A DNA stretch of 51,464 bases from Verrucomicrobiota bacterium (lineage in GTDB: Bacteria; Verrucomicrobiota; Verrucomicrobiia; Limisphaerales; UBA9464): contig WBXI01000006.1 in the NCBI GenBank assembly GCA_008933025.1, forward strand, positions 1-51,464, written 5' to 3'. The stretch's first letter is position 1; every line of letters starts with the position of its first letter. The notes under the pieces were generated by a model. That model searched no databases and was not told where the DNA came from. It worked only from the letters and a program-made list of their open reading frames with translations. Shown here piece after piece: positions 8,567 to 16,727 of the stretch. The translations under genes and the position numbers were made by a program.

Positions 8567-8596
8567 CTCCGTAGCCTTCACCGTAAGGCGACGGAG
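8567..8596. repeat. 12-bp hairpin with one mismatch
   Basis: The left arm 8567-8578 pairs with 8585-8596 across a 6-base loop, with a single A/G mismatch at the seventh pair. It is followed by no T-run, so it is more likely an operator-like palindrome or leader hairpin than a terminator. It sits 54 bases before the start of the membrane-protein gene at 8650. Confidence 0.55.
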
Positions 8597-8631
8597 CCCA
8601 TCACCACGTAGCTGTCGCCGTAAGTCGACGG
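8581..8631 (+). repeat. 14-base direct repeat, CCGTAAG(G/T)CGACGG
   Basis: Two copies at 8581-8594 and 8618-8631 differ at one base and are 37 bases apart start to start. The first copy overlaps the right arm of the hairpin at 8567-8596. Such spacing could serve paired regulator binding, for example by the OmpR-type regulator divergently encoded next door (inference only). Confidence 0.5.
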
Positions 8632-8649
8632 ATTCGTTACTCTCCGACA

Positions 8650-9183
8650 ATGCTCCGGCTTCTCTGGTTCCTGCTGGCAGCGGTGTCCCTGGCGACGCTC
8701 TTCTGCCTGTTGCCAGCCTGGGGGATGGAGATTGCCTGGACGGGGCACTTCCTGGAACCGCACCGCATCGCGGCAGATCCGGCGGGCTTGGTCGTCCACC
8801 TCGCGTTCGTCGCTTTGCTCCCCTTCCTGATCGTGGGCTCGGTGGCACCGCTGCTGCCCGACAAAGCCATCCGTCCGGCCCTCTTCGGCGGGTTGGCAAT
8901 GTTCGCGCTGTGGCTGGCAGCCGCCGTTGCTCCCCGGAGCTGGGTTTCGGCCGCTCCGATGGACCGCCAGACGGTCCGGGAACATGCCGAGGCGGTGTCC
9001 CGCGTTCGCACGGGGACCATCCCTTCCGACGAACGAATCTCGGACGGGGAAATCGTGTGGTACGAAAAGCGGTGGGGAACCGATTCGGGGGCCATCATCG
9101 GCTTCACGCTGATTCCCTGCCTGAGCCTCGCCGTCGACTGGTGTGTCCGGCGACGCGAGGCGGCAACGCGGATGGCACGCTGA
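8650..9183 (+). CDS. Small membrane protein of unknown function
   Basis: A 177-residue protein with hydrophobic segments at about residues 3-22, 48-65, 75-95 and 148-165. A polar stretch (about 100-145) has charged residues and DGEIVWYEKRWGTD. I do not recognise the family. The start is the first ATG after the divergent promoter region and gives a signal-like N terminus. It stands alone, 199 bases before the epimerase gene; that gap shows nothing notable. Confidence 0.6.
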   Translation: MLRLLWFLLAAVSLATLFCLLPAWGMEIAWTGHFLEPHRIAADPAGLVVHLAFVALLPFLIVGSVAPLLPDKAIRPALFGGLAMFALWLAAAVAPRSWVSAAPMDRQTVREHAEAVSRVRTGTIPSDERISDGEIVWYEKRWGTDSGAIIGFTLIPCLSLAVDWCVRRREAATRMAR

Positions 9184-9382
9184 CCCGAGGAACCGCGGTT
9201 CCCCGGAAGCGGCGAACTCGTTCGCCGTGCCGGTGTGCCCTTGTCTCCCCGCTTCCCGAATCGCCGGGTACGGGGACCCGGCCCGCCGGCGAGGCCCGCC
9301 GGCTCATGCCGGGTGCGTTCCCGTTCGGATTGGTCCCGTCTCGACCCTTGCACCGCGGACCCGCACGCCGTCCACTTCGCCC

Positions 9383-10447
9383 ATGCAGCTCCGGTTCCGG
9401 CGCTTCGACCTCCAACTCCGCCATCATTGGGCGATCGCCACGGACCTCGATCGCGGCGGCGGCAAATCCCTTTGCCCGGTTGTCTTCGTCGAATTGACCG
9501 ATCGCCACGGCAGGACCGGCATCGGAGAGGCTTCCCCGTCCAGCCAGTACCACGAATCGCACGGGACCGTCGCCGCGTTCCTCGGCCGCATCGATCCGGC
9601 ACGGCTCGATTTCGACGACGTGGCCGGCAGCATGGCCCATCTGGAATCGATTTCCCCCGGCAGCCCGCCCGCCCGATGCGCCGTGAACCTCGCCTTGCTG
9701 GACGGCGCCGCGACCGCCGCGGGGGTTCCCGTCTGCGAGTTTCTCGGGCTCGGCCCCTTCGCCGAGGGGCGCCACGTCAGCTCGTTCACCCTCGGCCTCG
9801 ACACCCCCGAGGCCATGGCCCGCAAGGCCGCCGAGGCCGCTCCCTATCCCCTGCTCAAGTTGAAGCTCGGCGGCCCCACCGACCGCGAGAACCTCGCCGC
9901 CGTCCGCCGGGCCGCGCCCGGGAAAACCATCCGGGTCGACGCCAACGCCGCGTGGCACGACCGGGAGGAAGCGCTCCGCAACATCGAGTGGCTCGCCGCC
10001 GATCCCCTCGTGGAATTCGTCGAGCAACCCATGCCGCCCGACCGACCCACGGCGGACTGGGCTTGGCTGAAGGCGCGCTCGCCGCTGCCCCTGTTCGGGG
10101 ACGAACTCTACCAGGGACCGGAGGATGCCGCCCGCTGCGCCGAGTGCGTCCACGGCATCAACGTGAAACTGGTCAAGACCGGCGGCATCACCCGCGGCAA
10201 ACTCGCGCTCGAGGCCGCCCGCGCCCAGGGACTCCGGACCATGATCGGCTGCATGATCGAATCGTCGGTGCTCATCAGCGCCGGTGCCCATCTCGCCGCC
10301 CTCGCCGACCACCTCGATCTCGACGGCTCGGTGCTCGTCACCAACGACCCCTATGCCGGCGTGCGCAACGAGGGCGGCATGCTGCGCTTTGCCGGCGTCG
10401 AACCCTTGGTCGGGCTCCGGGTGAAACCCCGGGACTCGGCATCCTGA
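9383..10447 (+). CDS. L-Ala-D/L-Glu (dipeptide) epimerase
   Basis: A 354-residue enolase-superfamily enzyme of the muconate-lactonising subgroup. It shows the catalytic KxK (Lys159 and Lys161 in LLKLKLGG), metal ligands Asp186 (RVDANAAW), Glu214 (VEQP) and Asp240 (GDE), and the second-side lysine in NVKLVKTGG (Lys262). The NDPY segment near the C terminus is also typical of dipeptide epimerases. The family epimerises L-Ala-D-Glu from murein peptides so that it can be degraded. The gene ends 10 bases before a likely amidase/muramidase lipoprotein, which supports murein recycling over other enolase-family roles. The ATG at 9383 is chosen because the family similarity starts there; the frame is open 80 codons further upstream. 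Confidence 0.88.
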   Translation: MQLRFRRFDLQLRHHWAIATDLDRGGGKSLCPVVFVELTDRHGRTGIGEASPSSQYHESHGTVAAFLGRIDPARLDFDDVAGSMAHLESISPGSPPARCAVNLALLDGAATAAGVPVCEFLGLGPFAEGRHVSSFTLGLDTPEAMARKAAEAAPYPLLKLKLGGPTDRENLAAVRRAAPGKTIRVDANAAWHDREEALRNIEWLAADPLVEFVEQPMPPDRPTADWAWLKARSPLPLFGDELYQGPEDAARCAECVHGINVKLVKTGGITRGKLALEAARAQGLRTMIGCMIESSVLISAGAHLAALADHLDLDGSVLVTNDPYAGVRNEGGMLRFAGVEPLVGLRVKPRDSAS

Positions 10448-10457
10448 ATCGAATCCC

Positions 10458-12839
10458 ATGCGCTTCTCCATTCCCGCGGCGTGCCTCGGGTTGCTCCTGG
10501 CCTTGCTGGCCGGCACCGGATGCGAAACCCAGCCGCCGCGCCCCCCGGCACCGCGGCCCACCCCGGCTTTCCGCGCCGACAAACTCGACGAGATCGATCG
10601 CGCCGTCGCGACCCGCGTCGCCGCGGGGGAATTGCCCGGGGCCAACCTCTGGCTCGAGCATCGCCGCACCGCGCACCATGGCGCCTTTGGCTCCCGCGCC
10701 CTGGAACCCGCGCGCGAACCCATGTCCGAGGACACCGTGTTCGACGCCGCGTCGCTCACCAAGGTGCTCGCCACCACCCCGTGCATCCTTCGCCTGGCCG
10801 AGGCGGGCCGGATCGGCCTCGAGGACCCGGTGGCCCGGTATCTCCCGGCCTTCGCGGCCCACGGGAAAGGCGGCATCACCCTGCGGCATCTCCTCACCCA
10901 CACCAGTGGCCTGCGTCCCGGCCTGCCCTCGCGCGGCGATTGGTCGGGCCCGGGCGACGCGCTGGCCCTCGCCTGCGCCGAGACGCCGGCCCAGGCCCCC
11001 GGAAAACAGTTCGTCTATTCCGACATCAATTTCATCGTGCTCGGCGAGCTCGTCCGGGCCGTGTCCGGCCGCGGCATCGACCAGGCCGCGCGCGAGTGGT
11101 TCTACGGGCCGCTCGGCATGCGCGACACCGGCTTCCTCCCGCTCGCCGCGGGCCTGCCTCCCTCCCGGATCGCCCCGACCGAACGCCAACCCGGCGGCGC
11201 CTGCCTGCGCGGCGTCGTGCACGACCCCACCGCGCGCCGCATGGGCGGCGTCGCCGGACACGCCGGCGTCTTCACCACCGCGCCCGACCTCGCGCGCTTT
11301 TGCCGCATGCTGCTCGGCGGCGGCGAACTCGACGGGCACCGCGTCCTCTCCCCCGCCACCGTCGCCCGGATGACCTCCGTCCAGACGCCCGACGGCATCC
11401 CCGCGCGCGGACTGGGCTGGGACATCGATTCCCCCTACGCCGGCCCGCGCGGCCGGCATTTTCCCGTCGGCAGCTACGGCCACACCGGTTGGACCGGCAC
11501 CTCGGTCTGGATCGACCCCGGCTCCGACACCTTCGTGATCCTGCTGTCCAACCGGAATCATCCGACCGAGGCCGGGGATGTGCGGAATCTGCGGCGCGAG
11601 GTGGGCACGTTGGCGGCGGAAGCGCTCGCGGACGTGGCGTGGCCGACGCCGGTCGGCGCCGCGGCGCCCTTCCCCGCCGACGATCCCGGGTTCGGCGCGG
11701 CCGGCCCGGCGGACGCGGGCGTGCTCCAGGGAATCGACGTGCTCGAGCGCGACGGGTTCCGTGCCCTGCGCGGTTTGCGCGTCGGCTTGGTGACCAACCA
11801 CACCGGGCGCAACCGCGCGAGACGGGCGACGATCGACCTCCTGCACGGTGCCGCCGGGGTGGAGCTCGTGGCCTTGTTTTCGCCCGAACACGGCATCCGC
11901 GGCCTGCAGGACGAGAAGGTGGCGGATGGCCGGGACGAGAAGACCGGACTCCCGGTGTACAGCCTGTACGGCGAGCGCCGCGCGCCGACACCCGAACAAC
12001 TGGCCCCGCTCGACGCCGTGGTGTTCGACATCCAGGACATCGGATGCCGTTTCTACACCTACATTTCCACCCTGGGGAACTGCATGGAAGCCGCCGGACG
12101 CGCCGGAAAGAAGTTCGTGGTGCTCGACCGGGTCAACCCGGTGAACGGCGTGGGGGTCGAGGGCCCGGTCCTTTCCGCCCCGAGGAGTTTCGTGGGCTGG
12201 CACGAGTTGCCCCTGCGGCACGGGATGACCACCGGCGAATTGGCCCGGTTGTTCGACGCCGAGCGGAAACTCGGCGGCAATCTCGTGGTGGTGCGCTGCG
12301 AAGGCTGGCACCGCGCCGACTGGTTCGATGCCACCGGATTGCCCTGGACGAATCCGTCGCCCAACATGCGCGGTCTCGCGGAGGCGACGCTGTATCCGGG
12401 CGTGGGATTGTTGGAAGCCTGCGCGGTGAGCGTGGGACGCGGGACCGGCACCCCGTTCGAGGTGATCGGCGCGCCCTACGTGGACGACCGGGTGTTGGCC
12501 GCGGCCATGAACGCGGCCGGGCTGCCCGGCATTCGTTTCCTCCCCGTTCGGTTCACCCCGACGGCGAGCGTCCACCAGGGCAAGGAATGCGGCGGGGTGC
12601 AGATGCTGGTCACCGACCGCGACGCGTTCCGGGCGGCGGACCTCGGCATGGCGTTGGCCTCGACCCTTCACCGCCTGTGGCCCACGGAACTCCAGCTCGG
12701 GAAGATGGCGTCGCTGCTGGGCGATCCCGAGACCCTCGAGGCGATTCGTGCCGGCAAACCCCCGGGAGAAATCCGCGCGATCCGCGACCGCGGGCTCCCG
12801 GACTTCCTGCGACGCCGCCAACCGCACCTCTTGTACTAG
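10458..12839 (+). CDS. Lipoprotein fusion: AmiE-like serine hydrolase + NamZ-like (DUF1343)
   Basis: A 793-residue two-domain protein. A lipobox (LLAGTGC, Cys22) predicts a lipid anchor. Residues 45-385 are a class C beta-lactamase-fold hydrolase with S99-x-x-K102 (SLTK), Tyr187-Ser-Asp (YSD) and HTG at 342-344. In Bacillus subtilis such a protein (AmiE/YbbE) is a MurNAc-L-Ala amidase. Residues 421-793 are DUF1343, the NamZ exo-muramidase family, with LVTNHTGR, LFSPEHGIRG, DIQDIGCRFYTY and NPSPNMRG. The two activities are encoded by separate neighbouring genes in B. subtilis; here they are one polypeptide just after a dipeptide epimerase. This points to stepwise trimming of peptidoglycan in the periplasm. 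The first domain could instead be another esterase or beta-lactamase homologue. Confidence 0.88.
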   Translation: MRFSIPAACLGLLLALLAGTGCETQPPRPPAPRPTPAFRADKLDEIDRAVATRVAAGELPGANLWLEHRRTAHHGAFGSRALEPAREPMSEDTVFDAASLTKVLATTPCILRLAEAGRIGLEDPVARYLPAFAAHGKGGITLRHLLTHTSGLRPGLPSRGDWSGPGDALALACAETPAQAPGKQFVYSDINFIVLGELVRAVSGRGIDQAAREWFYGPLGMRDTGFLPLAAGLPPSRIAPTERQPGGACLRGVVHDPTARRMGGVAGHAGVFTTAPDLARFCRMLLGGGELDGHRVLSPATVARMTSVQTPDGIPARGLGWDIDSPYAGPRGRHFPVGSYGHTGWTGTSVWIDPGSDTFVILLSNRNHPTEAGDVRNLRREVGTLAAEALADVAWPTPVGAAAPFPADDPGFGAAGPADAGVLQGIDVLERDGFRALRGLRVGLVTNHTGRNRARRATIDLLHGAAGVELVALFSPEHGIRGLQDEKVADGRDEKTGLPVYSLYGERRAPTPEQLAPLDAVVFDIQDIGCRFYTYISTLGNCMEAAGRAGKKFVVLDRVNPVNGVGVEGPVLSAPRSFVGWHELPLRHGMTTGELARLFDAERKLGGNLVVVRCEGWHRADWFDATGLPWTNPSPNMRGLAEATLYPGVGLLEACAVSVGRGTGTPFEVIGAPYVDDRVLAAAMNAAGLPGIRFLPVRFTPTASVHQGKECGGVQMLVTDRDAFRAADLGMALASTLHRLWPTELQLGKMASLLGDPETLEAIRAGKPPGEIRAIRDRGLPDFLRRRQPHLLY

Positions 12840-12890
12840 ACCCGCGCCGGTGGCGAGCGGGGCACCGGGCCTTGACGACCGGCGCCCTGC

Positions 12891-13832
12891 CTACCCGCGG
12901 TGCTGCTCGCGGAACTTCCGCGGCGTGATGCCGAACCGCCGGCGGAAATGGGCGGTGAAATGGCTTTGGTCGCAGAATCCCGATTGCCGGGCCACCGCCG
13001 CCAGCGGTGCCGCCGTGTCGACCAACCAGTTCCGCGCCAACTCGAGACGGCGCAAAACGACGTACTGGTGCGGCGCCAACCCCGTCGACTGCTTGAACCG
13101 CCGCGCGAAGTGAAACGGGCTCAATCCCGCCTGCTTCGCCATCGCCGCCAGCGACAGGTTGCCCGTCACATCCGCGCGGATGCAGGCGATCGCCAACCGG
13201 AGTTGGGCCGGGGTGAGGCCGCCGGTCCGCGGATGTTCCGCCTGGACCCGGCCGTATTGCCGCACCAAATGCACCGCGAGGGCACCCGCCAATGCCTCCA
13301 CGTAGACGCCTCCCCGCGGGCTTCCGCTCGCCGCTTCCCGGCGGATCTGTTCGCCGATCGCCGTGCAGACGGGATCCGCAACGCCGCGGAGGGGTGGCAA
13401 CTCGACGGCGTTTCCCCGCGTCAACTCCCGCGCGTGGTGCGCGACGAACTGCGGCGTCAGGGAGATCGTGAAGAATTCCCCTTCCACCCGCGCCAACGTG
13501 TCGAACACGACCGCGGCCGGGTACAGCGAGAATTGCCCGGGTGCCGCGCCCTCCGGCCGGAGCGGGCCACCGTCCGGGGATTCGCACGCCGCCTTCCCTT
13601 CCGGCGAAAAGACGAGGAGGTGGTTCACCGGCATCGACGGGGGAACCTCGCGCCACCCCGCGCCATGCACCTCCAGATGCACCGACGGCCATTCCACCGG
13701 ATCGCTCGCCAGCTCCGGCGACGCGCGGAAGACGGGCCGCAAATCCCCCGTCGCCGCGTCGATCAACATTTCCCGAACCGTCGCCGTCGGAAGGGATCGG
13801 GGCATCGTCCGGCAGTTCAAGACGTTCGTCAT
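12891..13832 (-). CDS. AraC-family transcriptional regulator
   Basis: A 313-residue regulator. The N-terminal ~190 residues form a probable cupin-like sensing domain. The C-terminal ~100 residues carry two helix-turn-helix motifs: LSLAAMAKQAGLSPFHFARRFK, then AAVARQSGFCDQSHFTAHFRRRFG ending ITPRKFREQHRG. The ATG at 13832 is used; downstream ATGs at MPRS and MLID are possible. It lies 32 bases downstream of the acetyltransferase on the same strand and converges on the amidase/muramidase gene. The target is unknown; the adjacent acetyltransferase or lactate permease are candidates. Confidence 0.87.
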   Translation of the reverse strand: MTNVLNCRTMPRSLPTATVREMLIDAATGDLRPVFRASPELASDPVEWPSVHLEVHGAGWREVPPSMPVNHLLVFSPEGKAACESPDGGPLRPEGAAPGQFSLYPAAVVFDTLARVEGEFFTISLTPQFVAHHARELTRGNAVELPPLRGVADPVCTAIGEQIRREAASGSPRGGVYVEALAGALAVHLVRQYGRVQAEHPRTGGLTPAQLRLAIACIRADVTGNLSLAAMAKQAGLSPFHFARRFKQSTGLAPHQYVVLRRLELARNWLVDTAAPLAAVARQSGFCDQSHFTAHFRRRFGITPRKFREQHRG

Positions 13833-13864
13833 GCTGCCTGTTGGACGGCACGGACCGGCGACGG

Positions 13865-14302
13865 TTACAGGATTGTCGGTCCGGGCAACTCCATCGTGCA
13901 CGCCAACAACTCGCCGCGTGGCACGAAGCCCAGATGTTCCCAGAAACGCCGCCCCGATGGGTTGGAGGCAAACACCATCACGTGCACCCGGGTCAATCCC
14001 TCGGCCGCCAAGGCCGCCACGCAACGGGCCACCATCAGCCGCCCCAACCCGCGCGAGCGGAATTCCCGCGCCACCGCCAAGTGGTAGATGAAACCCCGGC
14101 GGCCGTCGTGTCCGCACAGGGCCGTCCCCACGATCGTCCCGGCGCTCTCCGCCACCACGCTCAGGCCGGGATTGCGCCGGAGGAAGCGCGCCACCCCCTC
14201 CGCTCCATCCGTCGCGTTCAATCCCATCCCCTCGGTCTGCCCCCACAGGGCGTGGGCGGCAGCGTGGTCTTCCGGCTCCATCGGGCGTAGCACGGGTATC
14301 AT
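13865..14302 (-). CDS. GNAT-family N-acetyltransferase
   Basis: A 145-residue single-domain GNAT protein. The acetyl-CoA binding segment is FIYHLAVAREFRSRGLGRLMV, with the R-x-x-G-x-G/A type loop. The C-terminal NPSGRRFWEHLGFVPRG is typical of small-molecule or peptide acetyltransferases. The substrate cannot be deduced. The start at 14302 is the first ATG at the family-like N terminus. It is upstream of and probably co-transcribed with the AraC regulator. Confidence 0.88.
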   Translation of the reverse strand: MIPVLRPMEPEDHAAAHALWGQTEGMGLNATDGAEGVARFLRRNPGLSVVAESAGTIVGTALCGHDGRRGFIYHLAVAREFRSRGLGRLMVARCVAALAAEGLTRVHVMVFASNPSGRRFWEHLGFVPRGELLACTMELPGPTIL

Positions 14303-14564
14303 GCGCGCCCCAGCGTGCCGCCGCCCACCGCGCACGCGAGCCCGAATCGATGGGGCCCGAATTTTCGTCCGCCGCCGCCGTCCGACGCCACCGTCCACCC
14401 GACCCGTGGCCGCGCGGGCGACGGGGCGGAAGCGACGGAACCCCGTGTTCCCGGTTGTCCCGGACGACGCCCCGTGCTCACGATTCGGCGATGTTCCCCT
14501 GCCGCAACGTCGCCGGCCCGCGCTTTCCCGCGCCGCACCCCCCGGCAACCCAGCCGACACGGCC

Positions 14565-16226
14565 ATGATCTGGGCCCAACATTACGACCCGCTGGGGAAC
14601 GCGACGGCGTCCACCCTCGTCGCGGCATTGCCCGTCGTCGTGCTGCTGGGACTCGTCGCCCTGGGCCGCATCCGCACCTGGCTCGCCGCCGTGCTCGGTC
14701 TCGCCGCGGCCACGGCCGTCGCCGCGTTCGCGTTCCGCATGCCGCCGTCCGCCACGCTCGGCGCCGCGGTGCATGGCGCCGCCTTCGGACTCTTTCCCAT
14801 CGGCTGGATCGTCCTCAACGTGATGTTCCTCCATGCATTGACCGTGAAGAGCGGGCGCTTCGACGCCCTTCGCGGACAACTCGCGCGCCTCGCTCCCGAC
14901 CCGCGCCTCCAGCTCATCCTCGTCGCCTATTGCTTCGGCGGCTTCATCGAGGGCTCCGCCGGATTCGGTGCGCCCGTCGCCATCACCGCCGCGATGCTGA
15001 TGCAACTCGGCTTCAAACCCATCGAGGCCTCCGCCCTCACCCTCATCGCCAACACCGCCCCGGTCGCGTTTGGCTCCGTCGGCATCCCCATCACCACGCT
15101 CGCCCAGGTCACCGGTCTCGACGTCTTCAAGCTCTCGCAGATGGCCGGACGCCAACTCCCGTTGTTCTCGCTCGTCGTCCCGTTCTGGCTCGTGTGGGCG
15201 TGGGGCGGTTTCCGTGCCGTCCGCGGCGTCTGGCCCGCGGCACTCGTCGCCGGCCTCTCCTTCTCCGTCGTTCAGGCCTTGGTCAGCAACCTGCACGGTC
15301 CCCTGCTCGTGGACACCGCCGCCGGTCTCGCGTCCATCGCCGCCTTCATGGGCCTGCTCCGCGTCTGGAAACCCCGCGACGTCCCGGCACCCCGCGCCGG
15401 CGACGGCGCAACCGATCCCAAGCCGGTTCCCGCCGCGATGGCCTCGCCCCGCCCCGGCAATCCCTGGACGCCCTGGATCATCCTCGCCCTGGTCCTGTTC
15501 GCGTGGGGATTGCCCCCGGTGAAACAGGCCATGGACCGACTCGGGGTGCCGACGTTCGCGGTGCCGGGCATCCATGCCCGCGTGGTCCGCGTCCCGCCCG
15601 TCGTCGAACTGCCGACGCCGGGCAAACCCACCAAGCCCGAGGCCGCCGAGTTCAAGGCGAACTGGCTCTCCGCGAGCGGCACGGGAATCCTCGTCGCCGC
15701 CCTCCTTTCGGCCGCCGTGCTCGGCTTCCGCCCGCGCGAACTCGCCGCCATCTACCTCGAGACCCTCCGGCGCGTGCGGCCGTCGTTGCTCACCATCGCG
15801 GCCATGATCGCCCTCGGGAACGTCACCAAGTACTCCGGGGCCGACGCCACGCTCGGGCTCGCGCTCGCCAACACCGGCAGTTGGTACCCATTCTTCGGCA
15901 CCCTCCTCGGCTGGCTCGGCGTCGCGCTCACCGGGTCCGACACCGCCTCCAACGTGCTCTTCGGCAGTCTCCAGAGAATCACCGCCACCCAACTCGGCCT
16001 CAGCCCCTACCTGATGGCCGCCGCCAATTCCGTCGGCGGCGTCATGGGCAAGATGATCGACGCCCAGAGCATCGTCGTCGCCAGCGTGGCCACCGGCATC
16101 CACGGCGCCGAGGGACGGATCCTCCGCCGCGTCTTTTTCCACAGCCTCGCCCTCGCCGTCCTTGTCGGCATCTACGTCTCCCTCCAGGCCCGCTGGCCCT
16201 TCCTGGCCCGGATGGTGGTGCACTGA
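14565..16226 (+). CDS. L-lactate permease family transporter
   Basis: A 553-residue multi-pass protein of the LldP/LctP family. It has the family hallmark FGGFIEGSAGFGAPVAI after the first four helices, LTLIANTAPVAFGSVGIP, and a C-terminal LTGSDTASNVLFGSLQ and SVGGVMGKMIDAQSIVVA. These transporters import lactate or glycolate with protons. The linker at about residues 275-310 is Pro/Ala-rich and a loop at about 330-370 is charged, as in other members. The frame is open 159 codons upstream, but the ATG at 14565 starts the typical N terminus WAQHYDPLGN. No lactate dehydrogenase genes lie beside it. Glycolate is an alternative substrate. Confidence 0.92.
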   Translation: MIWAQHYDPLGNATASTLVAALPVVVLLGLVALGRIRTWLAAVLGLAAATAVAAFAFRMPPSATLGAAVHGAAFGLFPIGWIVLNVMFLHALTVKSGRFDALRGQLARLAPDPRLQLILVAYCFGGFIEGSAGFGAPVAITAAMLMQLGFKPIEASALTLIANTAPVAFGSVGIPITTLAQVTGLDVFKLSQMAGRQLPLFSLVVPFWLVWAWGGFRAVRGVWPAALVAGLSFSVVQALVSNLHGPLLVDTAAGLASIAAFMGLLRVWKPRDVPAPRAGDGATDPKPVPAAMASPRPGNPWTPWIILALVLFAWGLPPVKQAMDRLGVPTFAVPGIHARVVRVPPVVELPTPGKPTKPEAAEFKANWLSASGTGILVAALLSAAVLGFRPRELAAIYLETLRRVRPSLLTIAAMIALGNVTKYSGADATLGLALANTGSWYPFFGTLLGWLGVALTGSDTASNVLFGSLQRITATQLGLSPYLMAAANSVGGVMGKMIDAQSIVVASVATGIHGAEGRILRRVFFHSLALAVLVGIYVSLQARWPFLARMVVH

Positions 16227-16727
16227 GGCGTCGCGTCCCCTTTTTCCCCGCGATCGCTTTTGCCGGGACATGCGCCGTGGCGACGCGCCGTTCGTGATCC
16301 GCGCCGAACCGGCGCGGCAACACCGGACACCGTTCCACGACCGCTCCCACCCCGGTCGATCGCGTGTCGCAGGGGCACGAGCACGCCCACTTCCGAGCCC
16401 GTCTGAAAACCAGGCGGGGGTCCTGCGGCAAGGGACTTCATCGGGCAAGCGAGGCGGCGAAAGCGGGGCGGGCCCCGAGTGATCCGTGACACCCGAGCCA
16501 ACGAAACGTGCCCGAAGAAGACCCGGCGCCCGGAGGGCTCCGAGGGGTCGACGGTCCGGTTCGGAAAACCGGCGCCTTCGAGGCGCGGGAAACCAATCCA
16601 TGCGGTCGCTCGGGCAATAAACGCGAAGCCGTCGCGGATAGCGGATGCATTCTGGCCGCGTGGGGCGGAGGGTGGGATCCAATGGGCCGGCTTCCAAAAG
16701 GCGGGCGGCCGCAGACGAACACATACC
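16227..16727 (+). promoter_or_regulatory. 500-base leader upstream of the cytochrome-porin
   Basis: No convincing gene lies in this stretch. The open frames crossing it have no recognisable protein features. It holds the 3' flank of the permease and a GC-rich leader with several short hairpins, the clearest at 16557-16587. Further short elements follow toward the ATG, including gggaaacc and acgcgaagcc. The length and predicted folding suggest a structured 5' leader, but I cannot match it to a known riboswitch class with confidence. Confidence 0.4.
16557..16587 (+). repeat. Two adjacent hairpins in the cytochrome-porin leader
   Basis: The first hairpin pairs CCGGTT (16557-16562) with AACCGG (16568-16573) over a CGGAA loop. 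The second directly abuts it, pairing CGCC (16574-16577) with GGCG (16583-16586) over TTCGA. Back-to-back stems 140 bases upstream of a start codon suggest folded RNA rather than a terminator, since there is no T-run. Confidence 0.5.

Larger units (their letters stand above)
8313..8649. promoter_or_regulatory. Divergent intergenic region before the redox operon
   Basis: No coding potential on either strand. It lies between the response-regulator start (minus) and a small membrane-protein gene (plus), so it should carry both promoters. Visible structure includes an AT-rich patch near 8370-8385 (cttaagaaaaaact), which is rare in this GC-rich DNA. There is also a near-perfect hairpin at 8567-8596 and a 14-base direct repeat at 8581-8594 and 8618-8631. 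I could not assign -35 and -10 boxes with confidence. Confidence 0.5.

Noticed and set aside
16580-16650. Cyclic-di-GMP (GEMM-I) riboswitch
   Set aside because: Only two short elements resemble the consensus and the intervening tetraloop stem is missing, so the match is not sufficient.
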